Positions 24,588 to 31,234 of a stretch of 64,000 nt of DNA are shown piece by piece. Every line of letters begins with the position of its first letter. The stretch's first letter is position 1. A program made the translations under genes and the position numbers. Source of the stretch: Streptomyces sp. CMB-StM0423. Its GTDB lineage: Bacteria > Actinomycetota > Actinomycetes > Streptomycetales > Streptomycetaceae. The notes under the pieces are model-generated. The model saw nothing but the letters and a program-made list of their open reading frames with translations, had not been told where the DNA came from and did not search any database. The stretch lies in NCBI RefSeq assembly GCF_002847285.1, contig NZ_CP025407.1, forward strand, positions 5,459,001 through 5,523,000. The letters run 5' to 3'.

Positions 24588-24730
24588 CGGTGCCCCCAGG
24601 CGCGGCCGGCCGCGCGGGGCGGCGCGGTCGTACAGGCGGCGCTGGCGAGACGGCAGAGGTCGACGTGCAGACGGGCGACGAGCAGCACCTGCCTGCCCGG
24701 GGGTTTCCGGGTCACGTCGTGGACAACCAT
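24575..24730 (-). CDS. Putative cysteine-type leader peptide upstream of cysO-cysM
   Basis: A 51-residue small ORF starting MVVHDVTRKPPGRQ and containing LLVARLHVDLCRLASAAC, the (R/L)HVDL..(V/L)ASA.C motif of actinobacterial putative leader peptides found before sulfur and cysteine genes. The ORF then continues to a TAA in the loop of a hairpin; related leaders usually stop soon after the last Cys. Stalling at the Cys codons when cysteine is scarce could alter expression of cysO-cysM downstream. The motif is seen; the mechanism is inference from other cysteine leaders. Confidence 0.6.
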   Translation of the reverse strand: MVVHDVTRKPPGRQVLLVARLHVDLCRLASAACTTAPPRAAGRAWGHRPRA

Positions 24731-24794
24731 GGGGTCATCGTATCGATTCCCCGTCCGCCTGCCGGATCGCCGTTTCATGATGCGGACCGGGGGT

Positions 24795-25247
24795 TCAGCC
24801 CGCGGGGGCGTCGTCGTACGAGGCGGTCACGGTGACGTCCTCCTCGGTGATCACACCGTCCACGATGCGGAACGAGCGGAAGGAGACCGGCCCTTCGCCG
24901 TCGCCGGACTCGGCGGTGGAGACCAGGACGTAGTGGGCGCCGGGCTCGTTGGCGTAGGAGACGTCGGTGCGGGAGGGGTACGCCTCGGTGGCGGTGTGCG
25001 AGTGGTAGATCACCACCGGCTCCTCGTCGCGGTCGTCCATCTCCCGGTAGAGGCGGAGCAGGTCCTGCGAGTCGAACTCGTAGAACGTGGGGGAGCGGGC
25101 GGCGTTGAGCATGGGGATGAAGCGCTGCGGCCGGCCGTCGGCGGGCGCCGGCGCCGGGCCCGCGACCACGCCGCACGCCTCGTCGGGGTGGTCCTTGCGG
25201 GCGTGGGCGACGATCTGCTCGTACAGCTCCTCCGTGATGGTCAGCAT
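24795..25247 (-). CDS. mec: JAMM/MPN+ metallopeptidase (Mec+ type, M67 family)
   Basis: A 150-residue zinc peptidase. The JAMM motif is complete: Glu23 (HPDEACGVVAG), His82 and His84 (YHSHTATEA) and Asp95 (SRTDVSYAN). In mycobacteria Mec+ releases cysteine from the CysO-cysteine adduct; in other species JAMM enzymes also trim the carrier's C-terminus. ATG 25247 has GGGGGA just upstream. It is first in the mec-leader-cysO-cysM order on this strand, separated from cysO by 355 bases that carry the leader peptide. Confidence 0.92.
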   Translation of the reverse strand: MLTITEELYEQIVAHARKDHPDEACGVVAGPAPAPADGRPQRFIPMLNAARSPTFYEFDSQDLLRLYREMDDRDEEPVVIYHSHTATEAYPSRTDVSYANEPGAHYVLVSTAESGDGEGPVSFRSFRIVDGVITEEDVTVTASYDDAPAG

Positions 25248-25363
25248 GGGGGAAGGATGGCACGGCCGCGGCGGACTTACCTGGTACGTTCCGAACGCTG
25301 AGACGAATCCGTTCGGATGCCGGGCGGTACTTCCCGGGAGGATCCGGGAGTCTTTCCGGGAGG

Positions 25364-25831
25364 TCAGGTGTCGGACAGGTGGCGTACCCGGTCCCACACC
25401 GCCGGGTCCACAGGGCCGGCGCTGCGGCGGAGGTCCCGGAGGGCGACCTCGTGCAGCCCGTCCGTCTCCAGGAACGCCGGGCGGTCCTCCCCTTCGCCGG
25501 TGGAGCCGGGCGGCAGCGGGATCCTGTCCGGCCGCCCGCCGTCCTCCCGGGTGGTGATCCAGGCCACCGTCACCGTCCCGGCCGCGGTCTTCAGCACCAG
25601 GCAGGGCCGGTCCTCGCCGTCCGCCGTCTCCGCGTTCCCGTACGGCACGAGGGCCCACCACACCTCGCCGGGCTCCGGCTCAGGCGCCGGGCCCGCGCCC
25701 GGCTCGGTTCCGCCCGCCGGCTCGGTCGGCCGCCGGTGCGCGCGCCGCACCCGGCCGAAGCTGTCGACGAGCCCGGCGATCACGGCCAGCACCACCACGG
25801 CCACGATGGCCGGCCACCACGAGGCGTCCAT
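25364..25831 (-). CDS. Membrane-anchored PemK/MazF-like protein
   Basis: A 155-residue protein. Residues about 4-22 are one membrane helix (WWPAIVAVVVLAVIAGLV), followed by a charged linker (RRAHRRPTEPAGG) and a PemK/MazF-like SH3-barrel: GEVWWALVPYG, DRPCLVLKTAAGTVTVAWIT, TREDGGRPDRIPLPPG and LRDLRRSAGPVD. No antitoxin gene is adjacent. Soluble MazF proteins are RNases, but a membrane anchor and an isolated gene make a non-toxin role likely. Start ATG 25831. It is divergent from the MBL hydrolase. Confidence 0.75.
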   Translation of the reverse strand: MDASWWPAIVAVVVLAVIAGLVDSFGRVRRAHRRPTEPAGGTEPGAGPAPEPEPGEVWWALVPYGNAETADGEDRPCLVLKTAAGTVTVAWITTREDGGRPDRIPLPPGSTGEGEDRPAFLETDGLHEVALRDLRRSAGPVDPAVWDRVRHLSDT

Positions 25832-26030
25832 GCGCCCGATCGTAGATGCCGACCGCGTCCGCGGGCGGCGCCGCGCAGGTCGGCGCGCGCGCCTTACCCC
25901 GTCGCCATACTGGTGATTCCGCCCACAACCGGGATGGCCGGGGGACCGCTCCGGTCCGTCCCGGCTTACCCTCGGCAGAGCCGGCGGGGCATCGTCGCCC
26001 CGTCCCGACCGTGCCGGAGGTCCCTCCCCG

Positions 26031-26783
26031 ATGAAGCTCACCGTCGTCGGTTGCTCGGGCTCGTTCCCGTCCGCGGACTCCGCGTGTTCGAGCTACCTGG
26101 TCGAGGCGGAGGGTTACGCGCTCCTGCTCGACATGGGCAACGGCGCGCTGGGGGCACTGCAGCAGCACTGCGGACTGTACGACCTCGACGCCGTCCTGCT
26201 GAGCCACCTGCACGCGGACCACTGCATCGACATGTGCGCCTATTTCGTCGCGCGCTACTACCGCCACGACGGCGGCCCCGCGGAAGTGCTCCCCGTCTAC
26301 GGCCCCAAGGGCACGGAGCAGCGGCTCACCACCGCGTACGCGGACACCCCCTCGGAGACGTCGATGAGCGAGGTCTTCGACTTCCGGGCGCTGGAGCGCG
26401 GCGCGTTCGAGATCGGCCCGTTCACGGTGCACGTCGACCGGGTGAGCCACCCCGTCGAGGCGTACGCCTTCCGCATCGAGCACGGCGGCCGCAGCCTCGT
26501 CTACTCCGGCGACACCGGACCCTGCGGTGCGCTGACCGAGCTGAGCGCGGACGCCGATCTGCTGCTCTGCGAGGCGGCGTTCACCCACGGCCGCGAGCAG
26601 ATCCCCGACCTGCACCTCAACGGCCGCGAGGCGGGCGAGGCCGCCGCGGCGGCGGGGGTGGGGCGGCTGGTGCTGACGCACATCCCGCCGTGGACGGACC
26701 CGCAGGTCAACCTGCGGGACGCGAAGGAAGCGTACGGGGGTCCTGTCGAACTGGCGCGCGCGGGCGCGGTGTACGAGGTCTGA
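26031..26783 (+). CDS. Metallo-beta-lactamase-fold hydrolase (RNase Z-like)
   Basis: A 250-residue MBL-fold enzyme. The zinc site SHLHADHCIDM holds His59, His61, Asp63 and His64; VSHPVEAYAFRIEHGGRSL, YSGDTGPC (bridging Asp) and LVLTHIPPW supply the rest. The short length without the RNase Z exosite arm suggests a phosphodiesterase or a relative rather than a tRNA 3'-processing enzyme. GGAGG lies upstream of the ATG. It is followed by the decayed PTS gene and then rph, an order seen in other Streptomyces with intact PTS genes between (from memory). Confidence 0.9.
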   Translation: MKLTVVGCSGSFPSADSACSSYLVEAEGYALLLDMGNGALGALQQHCGLYDLDAVLLSHLHADHCIDMCAYFVARYYRHDGGPAEVLPVYGPKGTEQRLTTAYADTPSETSMSEVFDFRALERGAFEIGPFTVHVDRVSHPVEAYAFRIEHGGRSLVYSGDTGPCGALTELSADADLLLCEAAFTHGREQIPDLHLNGREAGEAAAAAGVGRLVLTHIPPWTDPQVNLRDAKEAYGGPVELARAGAVYEV

Positions 26784-26869
26784 GGAGCCGGGACCGGCTC
26801 CGGGATCAGCGCCCGGTCGGCGACGCCGTAGTCGCCGGCGCCCGCGGCGCCGGAACTGGAGCGTGTGGC

Positions 26870-27000
26870 CTGGCCGGCAAGGCTGAGAAGATCGTCGCCG
26901 GCCGCGGGCGCCCACGGCGTCGTCCACATGGGCACCGCGATCCAGGTCGTCATCGGCACGGACGCCGATCCGCCGGCCGCCGGGATCGAGGACATGAGCC
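26870..27000 (+). pseudogene. Decayed PTS EIIB gene (GlcNAc/glucose family, NagF-like)
   Basis: Two out-of-frame fragments of one EIIB domain lie side by side. LAGKAEKIVAG (26870-26902) matches the EIIB N-terminus, with a CTG where the ATG should be. AGAHGVVHMGTAIQVV and IGTDADPPAAGIEDM, in another frame (about 26905-27000), match the C-terminal part. The middle of the domain, including the phospho-Cys loop (CITRLR in relatives), is missing, so a deletion of about 40 codons plus a frameshift has killed the gene. Intact Streptomyces copies carry GlcNAc PTS genes near rph (from memory). Confidence 0.65.
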
Positions 27001-27084
27001 AGCCGGCGATACGGGCCTCAGGGCCCTCCGGCCCGGGGCGGGGACCCGGGGTTGGCCTTCATGAAGGGCCTATAGGGTCGGGGC

Positions 27085-27843
27085 ATGGCTACCTCTGAGA
27101 CCTCCGGCGGCTTGGGCCGTATCGACGGACGCACCCCCGCCGAGCTGCGCCCCGTGGCGCTGGAACGCGGCTGGAGCATGCACGCCGAGGGGTCCGTGCT
27201 GGTGTCCTTCGGCGACACCCGGGTGCTCTGCACCGCCAGCTTCACCGAGGGCGTGCCGCGCTGGCGCAAGGGCAGCGGCGAGGGGTGGGTCACCGCGGAG
27301 TACGCGATGCTGCCGCGGTCCACCAACACCCGGGGCGACCGGGAGTCCGTACGCGGCAAGATCGGCGGCCGCACGCACGAGATCTCCCGGCTCGTCGGCC
27401 GGTCGCTGCGCGCCGTCATCGACTTCAAGGCCCTCGGCGAGAACACCGTGGTCCTCGACTGCGACGTCCTCCAGGCCGACGGCGGCACCCGTACCGCCGC
27501 CATCACCGGGGCGTACGTCGCCCTCGCCGACGCCGTCGCGTGGGGCCGGCGGAACAAGCTGATCAAGTCCAAGGCGACACCGCTGACCGGCACCGTGGCC
27601 GCCGTCAGCGTCGGCATCGTGGGCTCCGTGCCGCTGCTCGACCTCTGCTACGAGGAGGACGTGCGGGCGGAGACCGACATGAACGTCGTCTGCACCGGCG
27701 ACGGGCGCTTCGTCGAGGTGCAGGGCACCGCCGAGGGCGAGCCGTTCGCCCGCGCCGAACTCGACGCGCTGCTCGACCTCGCGGTCGGCGGCTGCGCGCA
27801 GCTCGACGGGCTGCAGCGCAAGGCACTGGAGGGAGACCAGTGA
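27085..27843 (+). CDS. rph: Ribonuclease PH
   Basis: A 252-residue phosphorolytic exoribonuclease that trims tRNA 3' ends. Motifs: GRTPAELRPVALERGWSMHA, VLCTASFTEGVPRWRKGSG, EYAMLPRSTNTRGDRESVRG (phosphate-binding Arg residues) and LDCDVLQADGGTRTAAITGA. Its stop overlaps the next ATG by one base (27843), and the following two genes are coupled in turn, giving an rph-exported protein-rdgB operon. Confidence 0.97.
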   Translation: MATSETSGGLGRIDGRTPAELRPVALERGWSMHAEGSVLVSFGDTRVLCTASFTEGVPRWRKGSGEGWVTAEYAMLPRSTNTRGDRESVRGKIGGRTHEISRLVGRSLRAVIDFKALGENTVVLDCDVLQADGGTRTAAITGAYVALADAVAWGRRNKLIKSKATPLTGTVAAVSVGIVGSVPLLDLCYEEDVRAETDMNVVCTGDGRFVEVQGTAEGEPFARAELDALLDLAVGGCAQLDGLQRKALEGDQ

Positions 27844-28229
27844 TGGGGAAGAGGCTCTGGACCCGCGCGGGCGTCGCGCTGGCGGCGGGGGCCGCCGCGG
27901 TGACGCTCACCGGCGCGTGTGACGCGGTGAGCAAGGCCATAGACTGCGGCCGGCTCGCCACCAGGATCGCGGCCGACGTCGACCAGTTGCAGGAAGCCGT
28001 CTCCGGCGCGGGCGAGAGCCCGCAGGCCGCCGCGGACGCCCTCAACGAGATCGACAAGAACCTCGACGACTTCGGCGACCAGGCCGACAACGCCGACGTC
28101 GGCAAGGCGGTCGACGACCTCCAGCGGGCGGTCGACAACGCTCAGCAGGCCACCGACCGCGGCGACGTACCCGACTTCCAGCCGGTCGGCGACGCCGCCG
28201 GCGAACTGACGAACGTCTGCACCTCGTGA
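27843..28229 (+). CDS. Small exported (possibly lipo-) protein between rph and rdgB
   Basis: A 128-residue protein with a signal segment (WTRAGVALAAGAAAVTLTGAC) ending in a Cys that could be lipidated, although the lipobox is weak. The mature part is highly helical and Gln/Asp/Ala-rich (ADVDQLQEAVSGAGESPQAA, DKNLDDFGDQADNADVGKAV), suggesting a small coiled coil. It is coupled to rph (1-base overlap) and to rdgB (GTGA overlap). A similar small gene sits between these two in related genomes as I recall; its function is unknown. Confidence 0.8.
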   Translation: MGKRLWTRAGVALAAGAAAVTLTGACDAVSKAIDCGRLATRIAADVDQLQEAVSGAGESPQAAADALNEIDKNLDDFGDQADNADVGKAVDDLQRAVDNAQQATDRGDVPDFQPVGDAAGELTNVCTS

Positions 28230-28837
28230 CCGCGCACCGCCTCGTCCTGGCCACCCGCAACGCGGGCAAGATCACCGAGCTGCGCGCCATCCTCGGCGAG
28301 GCGGGCGTCGACGCCGAACTCCTCGGCGCCGCCGACTTCCCCGACGTCCCGGACGTACCCGAGACCGGCGTCACCTTCGCCGAGAACGCGCTCCTCAAGG
28401 CGCACGCGCTGGCCCGGGCCACCGGGCTGCCCGCGGTCGCCGACGACTCCGGGCTCTGCGTCGACGTACTCGGCGGCGCCCCCGGCATCTTCTCCGCGCG
28501 CTGGGCGGGACGGCACGGCGACGACGCCGCGAACCTCGCCCTGCTCCTCGCCCAGCTCTCCGACGTCGGCCCGGAGCACCGGGCCGCGCACTTCGCCTGC
28601 GCCGCGGCGCTCGCGCTGCCGGACGGCACGGAGCGCGTCGCGGAGGGGAAGCTGGAGGGCACGCTGCGGTACGAGCCGGCGGGCACCGGCGGGTTCGGGT
28701 ACGACCCGGTCCTCCAGCCGCTCGGCGAGGACCGCACCTGCGCCGAGCTGAGCCCCGAGGAGAAGAACGCCATCAGCCACCGCGGCAAGGCGTTCCGCGC
28801 GCTGGCCCCTGCGGTGCGGGAGCTGCTCAAGGGCTGA
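28226..28837 (+). CDS. rdgB: dITP/XTP pyrophosphatase (RdgB/HAM1 family)
   Basis: A 203-residue housecleaning enzyme that hydrolyses dITP and XTP to monophosphates, keeping deaminated purines out of DNA and RNA. The start LVLATRNAGKITELRAIL holds the substrate Thr-Arg-Asn and Lys; VADDSGLCVDVLGGAPGIFS is the catalytic Asp segment; GGFGYDPVL and SHRGKAFRAL complete the site. GTG 28226 overlaps the previous stop (GTGA). A strong hairpin follows. Confidence 0.96.
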   Translation: MTAHRLVLATRNAGKITELRAILGEAGVDAELLGAADFPDVPDVPETGVTFAENALLKAHALARATGLPAVADDSGLCVDVLGGAPGIFSARWAGRHGDDAANLALLLAQLSDVGPEHRAAHFACAAALALPDGTERVAEGKLEGTLRYEPAGTGGFGYDPVLQPLGEDRTCAELSPEEKNAISHRGKAFRALAPAVRELLKG

Positions 28838-28890
28838 GCGCCGCGTACGGGCCCGCCCCGCGGGGCTCGTACGCACGCCGCCGTACGGAC

Positions 28891-28930
28891 ACCGAGGGCG
28901 CCGCCGGATCCTTCCGGCGGCGCCCTCGGT
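28891..28930. terminator. 18-bp perfect hairpin between convergent rdgB and FAH genes
   Basis: ACCGAGGGCGCCGCCGGA pairs exactly with TCCGGCGGCGCCCTCGGT around TCCT. It sits between two convergent genes, ending 11 bases before the FAH gene's 3' end, so it should act on transcripts from both sides. Confidence 0.9.
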
Positions 28931-28941
28931 GTGTGCTGCGC

Positions 28942-29799
28942 CTACGCGCCCTTGATCTCCTGCCGCTGCCGGCCGAGGCCGTCGACCTCCAGCTCCACGA
29001 CGTCGCCCGCGCGCAGGTACGGCTTCGGCTCCGCCATGCCCAGCGCGACCCCCGCCGGCGTACCGGTGTTGATCACGTCGCCCGGGTACAGCGTCATGAA
29101 CTGGCTGAGGTACCGCACCACATGGGCCACCGGGAAGATCTGGTCCGCCGTCGTGCCGTCCTGCCGCTTCTCGCCGTTCACCCACAGCCGCAGCCCCAGG
29201 GCCTGCGGATCCGGCACCTCGTCCGCCGTCACCAGCCACGGGCCCAGCGGGTTGAACGTCTCGCAGTTCTTGCCCTTGTCCCACTGCCCGCCGCGCTCCA
29301 ACTGGAACTCGCGCTCGGAGACGTCGTGCGCCACGGCGTAGCCCGCGACCGCGGCCAGCGCGTCCGCGTCGGACTCCAGGTAGCGGGCCGTACGGCCGAT
29401 GACCACCGCCAGCTCCACCTCCCAGTCCGTCTTCTCGCTGCCGCGCGGCACGAGCACCGTGTCCTCGGGGCCCACCACCGTGTCCGGGGCCTTCATGAAG
29501 AGGATCGGCTCCGCCGGGATGGCCGCGCCGGTCTCGGTCGCGTGGTCGTGGTAGTTCAGCCCGATGCACACGATCTTGCCGATCCGGGCCACCGGCGGGC
29601 CCGTGCGCAGCCCTTCGGCGTCGAGCACCGGCAGGTCGCCGGCCGCGGCGGCGTCCCGTACGCGGGCGAGCGCCGCGTCGTCGGACAACAGCGCTCCGTC
29701 CACGTCGGACACGACTCCGGACAGGTCCCGCAGGGCCCCTCCGTCGTCAAGCAGGGCCGGGCGCTCGCTCCCCGGCGGTCCGACACGCAGCAGCTTCAT
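28942..29799 (-). CDS. Fumarylacetoacetate hydrolase family protein
   Basis: A 285-residue FAH-fold enzyme. IVCIGLNYHDHATETGAAIP and PILFMKAPDTVVGPEDTV open the catalytic domain; DWEVELAVVIGRTARYLESD holds the metal-binding Glu residues and FMTLYPGDVINTGTPAGVAL closes it. Members cleave C-C bonds or decarboxylate acylpyruvates and related diketo acids. The length and the LNYHDH motif fit the ureidoglycolate-lyase/acylpyruvase group better than true FAH. Although hppD is about 21 kb away, there is no homogentisate dioxygenase in the window, so a tyrosine role is unproven. Confidence 0.9.
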   Translation of the reverse strand: MKLLRVGPPGSERPALLDDGGALRDLSGVVSDVDGALLSDDAALARVRDAAAAGDLPVLDAEGLRTGPPVARIGKIVCIGLNYHDHATETGAAIPAEPILFMKAPDTVVGPEDTVLVPRGSEKTDWEVELAVVIGRTARYLESDADALAAVAGYAVAHDVSEREFQLERGGQWDKGKNCETFNPLGPWLVTADEVPDPQALGLRLWVNGEKRQDGTTADQIFPVAHVVRYLSQFMTLYPGDVINTGTPAGVALGMAEPKPYLRAGDVVELEVDGLGRQRQEIKGA

Positions 29800-29847
29800 G
29801 TGATGACTCCCCTCTCCGCGGTCGATCGATCATCCGTTGACCGCTGT

Positions 29848-30678
29848 TCATTCCGCAATACCCTGTTCAGCCCGTGGACCCGGGCGGCGGTAGAGGAGGG
29901 TGCGTTCCGCGGCGGTCCAGGCGGTGGTGGTCGCCAGGTAGAGGCCCGCGGCCAGCGGCACGATCGCGGCCGTGACCAGGGTGCCGAAGGCGAGCAGGGG
30001 CAGCCAGCGGGTCAGCCCCGCGGCGGGGCCCGGGAGTTCGGGCGGCGGCGTGGCGAGCTGCGCCTTCCCGCCCTTCCCGCCCTTCCCGCCCTTCCCGGTT
30101 CCCGCGCTCTTCGCGGCCGCCGCCTTCCGTATGGCCTCCGTCTCCGCCTTGCGTTCGGCCATCATCCGGCGGCTGCGCCAGAACGTGTACGCGGCCACTC
30201 CCGCGATCACCGCGAAGAGCCCCGCGTAGACCATCCCGTGCGCCCCGAACACCCCGCCGTCCGCGAGCGCGTCGGACCACCGCCCGCCCAGCGGGGCGCC
30301 GAGCAGGGTATGGGTGAGCAGGTCGTGGTCGTGGCCGGTGAAGAGCCGGTACATCACCATGAACACCGGGATCTGCAGCACCATCGGGCCGCAGCCCGCC
30401 AGCGGCGAGGCGCCGGCCTCCGCGTACGTCTCGGTGAGCGCGCGGCGCAGCCGCTCGGGGTCGTGGCGGTGCTTGCGCTGGATTTCCGCCACCTGCGGCG
30501 CGAGGTCCCTGCGCACCCGGTCGCCGCGCGCGGCGGCCCGCGCGAGGGGGTGCAGGGCGAGGCGTACGCACAGGGTGAAGACGATGATCGCGACGCCGGT
30601 GGCGGAGGCGCCGAAGAGGGGGTCGAGGGTGTCGGCGAGGCTGGACAGAAGGGAGGAGAGCGCGCCGAATACGGACAT
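29848..30678 (-). CDS. YidC/Oxa1-family membrane insertase paralogue
   Basis: A 276-residue protein with about five helices. FGASATGVAIIVFTLCVRLA begins the YidC core, RKHRHDPERLRRALTETYAE is the cytoplasmic hairpin and PLAGCGPMVLQIPVFMVMYR the second conserved helix. A basic Gly/Lys repeat (GKGGKGGKGGK) comes from four 9-base tandem units. It lacks the large extracytoplasmic domain and is not in the rpmH-rnpA-yidC locus, so it is a second insertase. The upstream neighbour is a DUF6412 gene on the same strand, a pairing seen in other Streptomyces as I recall. Confidence 0.85.
   Translation of the reverse strand: MSVFGALSSLLSSLADTLDPLFGASATGVAIIVFTLCVRLALHPLARAAARGDRVRRDLAPQVAEIQRKHRHDPERLRRALTETYAEAGASPLAGCGPMVLQIPVFMVMYRLFTGHDHDLLTHTLLGAPLGGRWSDALADGGVFGAHGMVYAGLFAVIAGVAAYTFWRSRRMMAERKAETEAIRKAAAAKSAGTGKGGKGGKGGKAQLATPPPELPGPAAGLTRWLPLLAFGTLVTAAIVPLAAGLYLATTTAWTAAERTLLYRRPGPRAEQGIAE
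30063..30098 (-). repeat. Four 9-base tandem units in the YidC paralogue
   Basis: CCTTCCCGC occurs three times and CCTTCCCGG once, in register; on the coding strand they give a GlyLysGly run. The unit keeps the frame, so copy number could vary without breaking the gene. The stretch is cytoplasmic and basic, possibly contacting the ribosome. Confidence 0.85.
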
Positions 30679-30817
30679 GGAAGGACTCCACAGGTCTCGT
30701 CGTGCCGGATGAGGGGCGGCGTGACGAGCCGTGCGGGGCGCCCGGCGGGCGAGGCGTCGCGGGGGCAGCGGGCAGCGAACGGGCTGCGGGGCTGCGGGCG
30801 GACCGAACCGGTGGCGC

Positions 30818-31141
30818 CTACACGGCCGTCGGCAGGCGACGGCCGGGCGCCCGGGGCCGCGGGCGGCCCGCGGCGTCGGGGTCCCGCTGGGACAGGAAGG
30901 CGGTGCGCAGCGCGCGTTCGCGGAGCGCGGTACGGATGCCGGCGGCGGACGCCGGCGGCGCGGCGGCGGCGCAGAGCGCGAGCCCCGCGAGCAGCGTCAG
31001 GGCGGCGGACGCGGCGGAGGCCGCGGCACCGGCGAGGCCGGTGGCGACGCCCGTCTCGTCGAGGACGATGTCGGCGGCGAGGAGGAGCAGGGCGACGGCA
31101 ACCATGCGCCAGCGTGTGGCGGCATCGAGGATGCGGAGCAT
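30818..31141 (-). CDS. DUF6412-type small membrane protein
   Basis: A 107-residue protein with two helices (WRMVAVALLLLAADIVL and ASAALTLLAGLALCAAAAPP) and a basic tail (RTALRERALRTAFLSQRD). ATG 31141 has GGGAGGA ahead. The family label is recalled from Streptomyces annotations that place this small protein just before a YidC paralogue; a role in membrane-protein insertion is inferred only from that linkage. The end of the gene is 139 bases before the YidC start. Confidence 0.65.
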   Translation of the reverse strand: MLRILDAATRWRMVAVALLLLAADIVLDETGVATGLAGAAASAASAALTLLAGLALCAAAAPPASAAGIRTALRERALRTAFLSQRDPDAAGRPRPRAPGRRLPTAV

Positions 31142-31234
31142 CGGGCCGTCCTCCCTTCTGTTCGCCGTCCCGTATGAGGCGTACGCGACGTCTGCGCGCA
31201 TCCTAACGCGGCGCCGGTGCGGACCGGCCCCCGC

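Noticed and set aside
28942..29799. Fumarylacetoacetase of the tyrosine pathway together with hppD
   Set aside because: The protein is of the shorter acylpyruvase-like type and no homogentisate dioxygenase is in the window, so a tyrosine-catabolic cluster is not supported.
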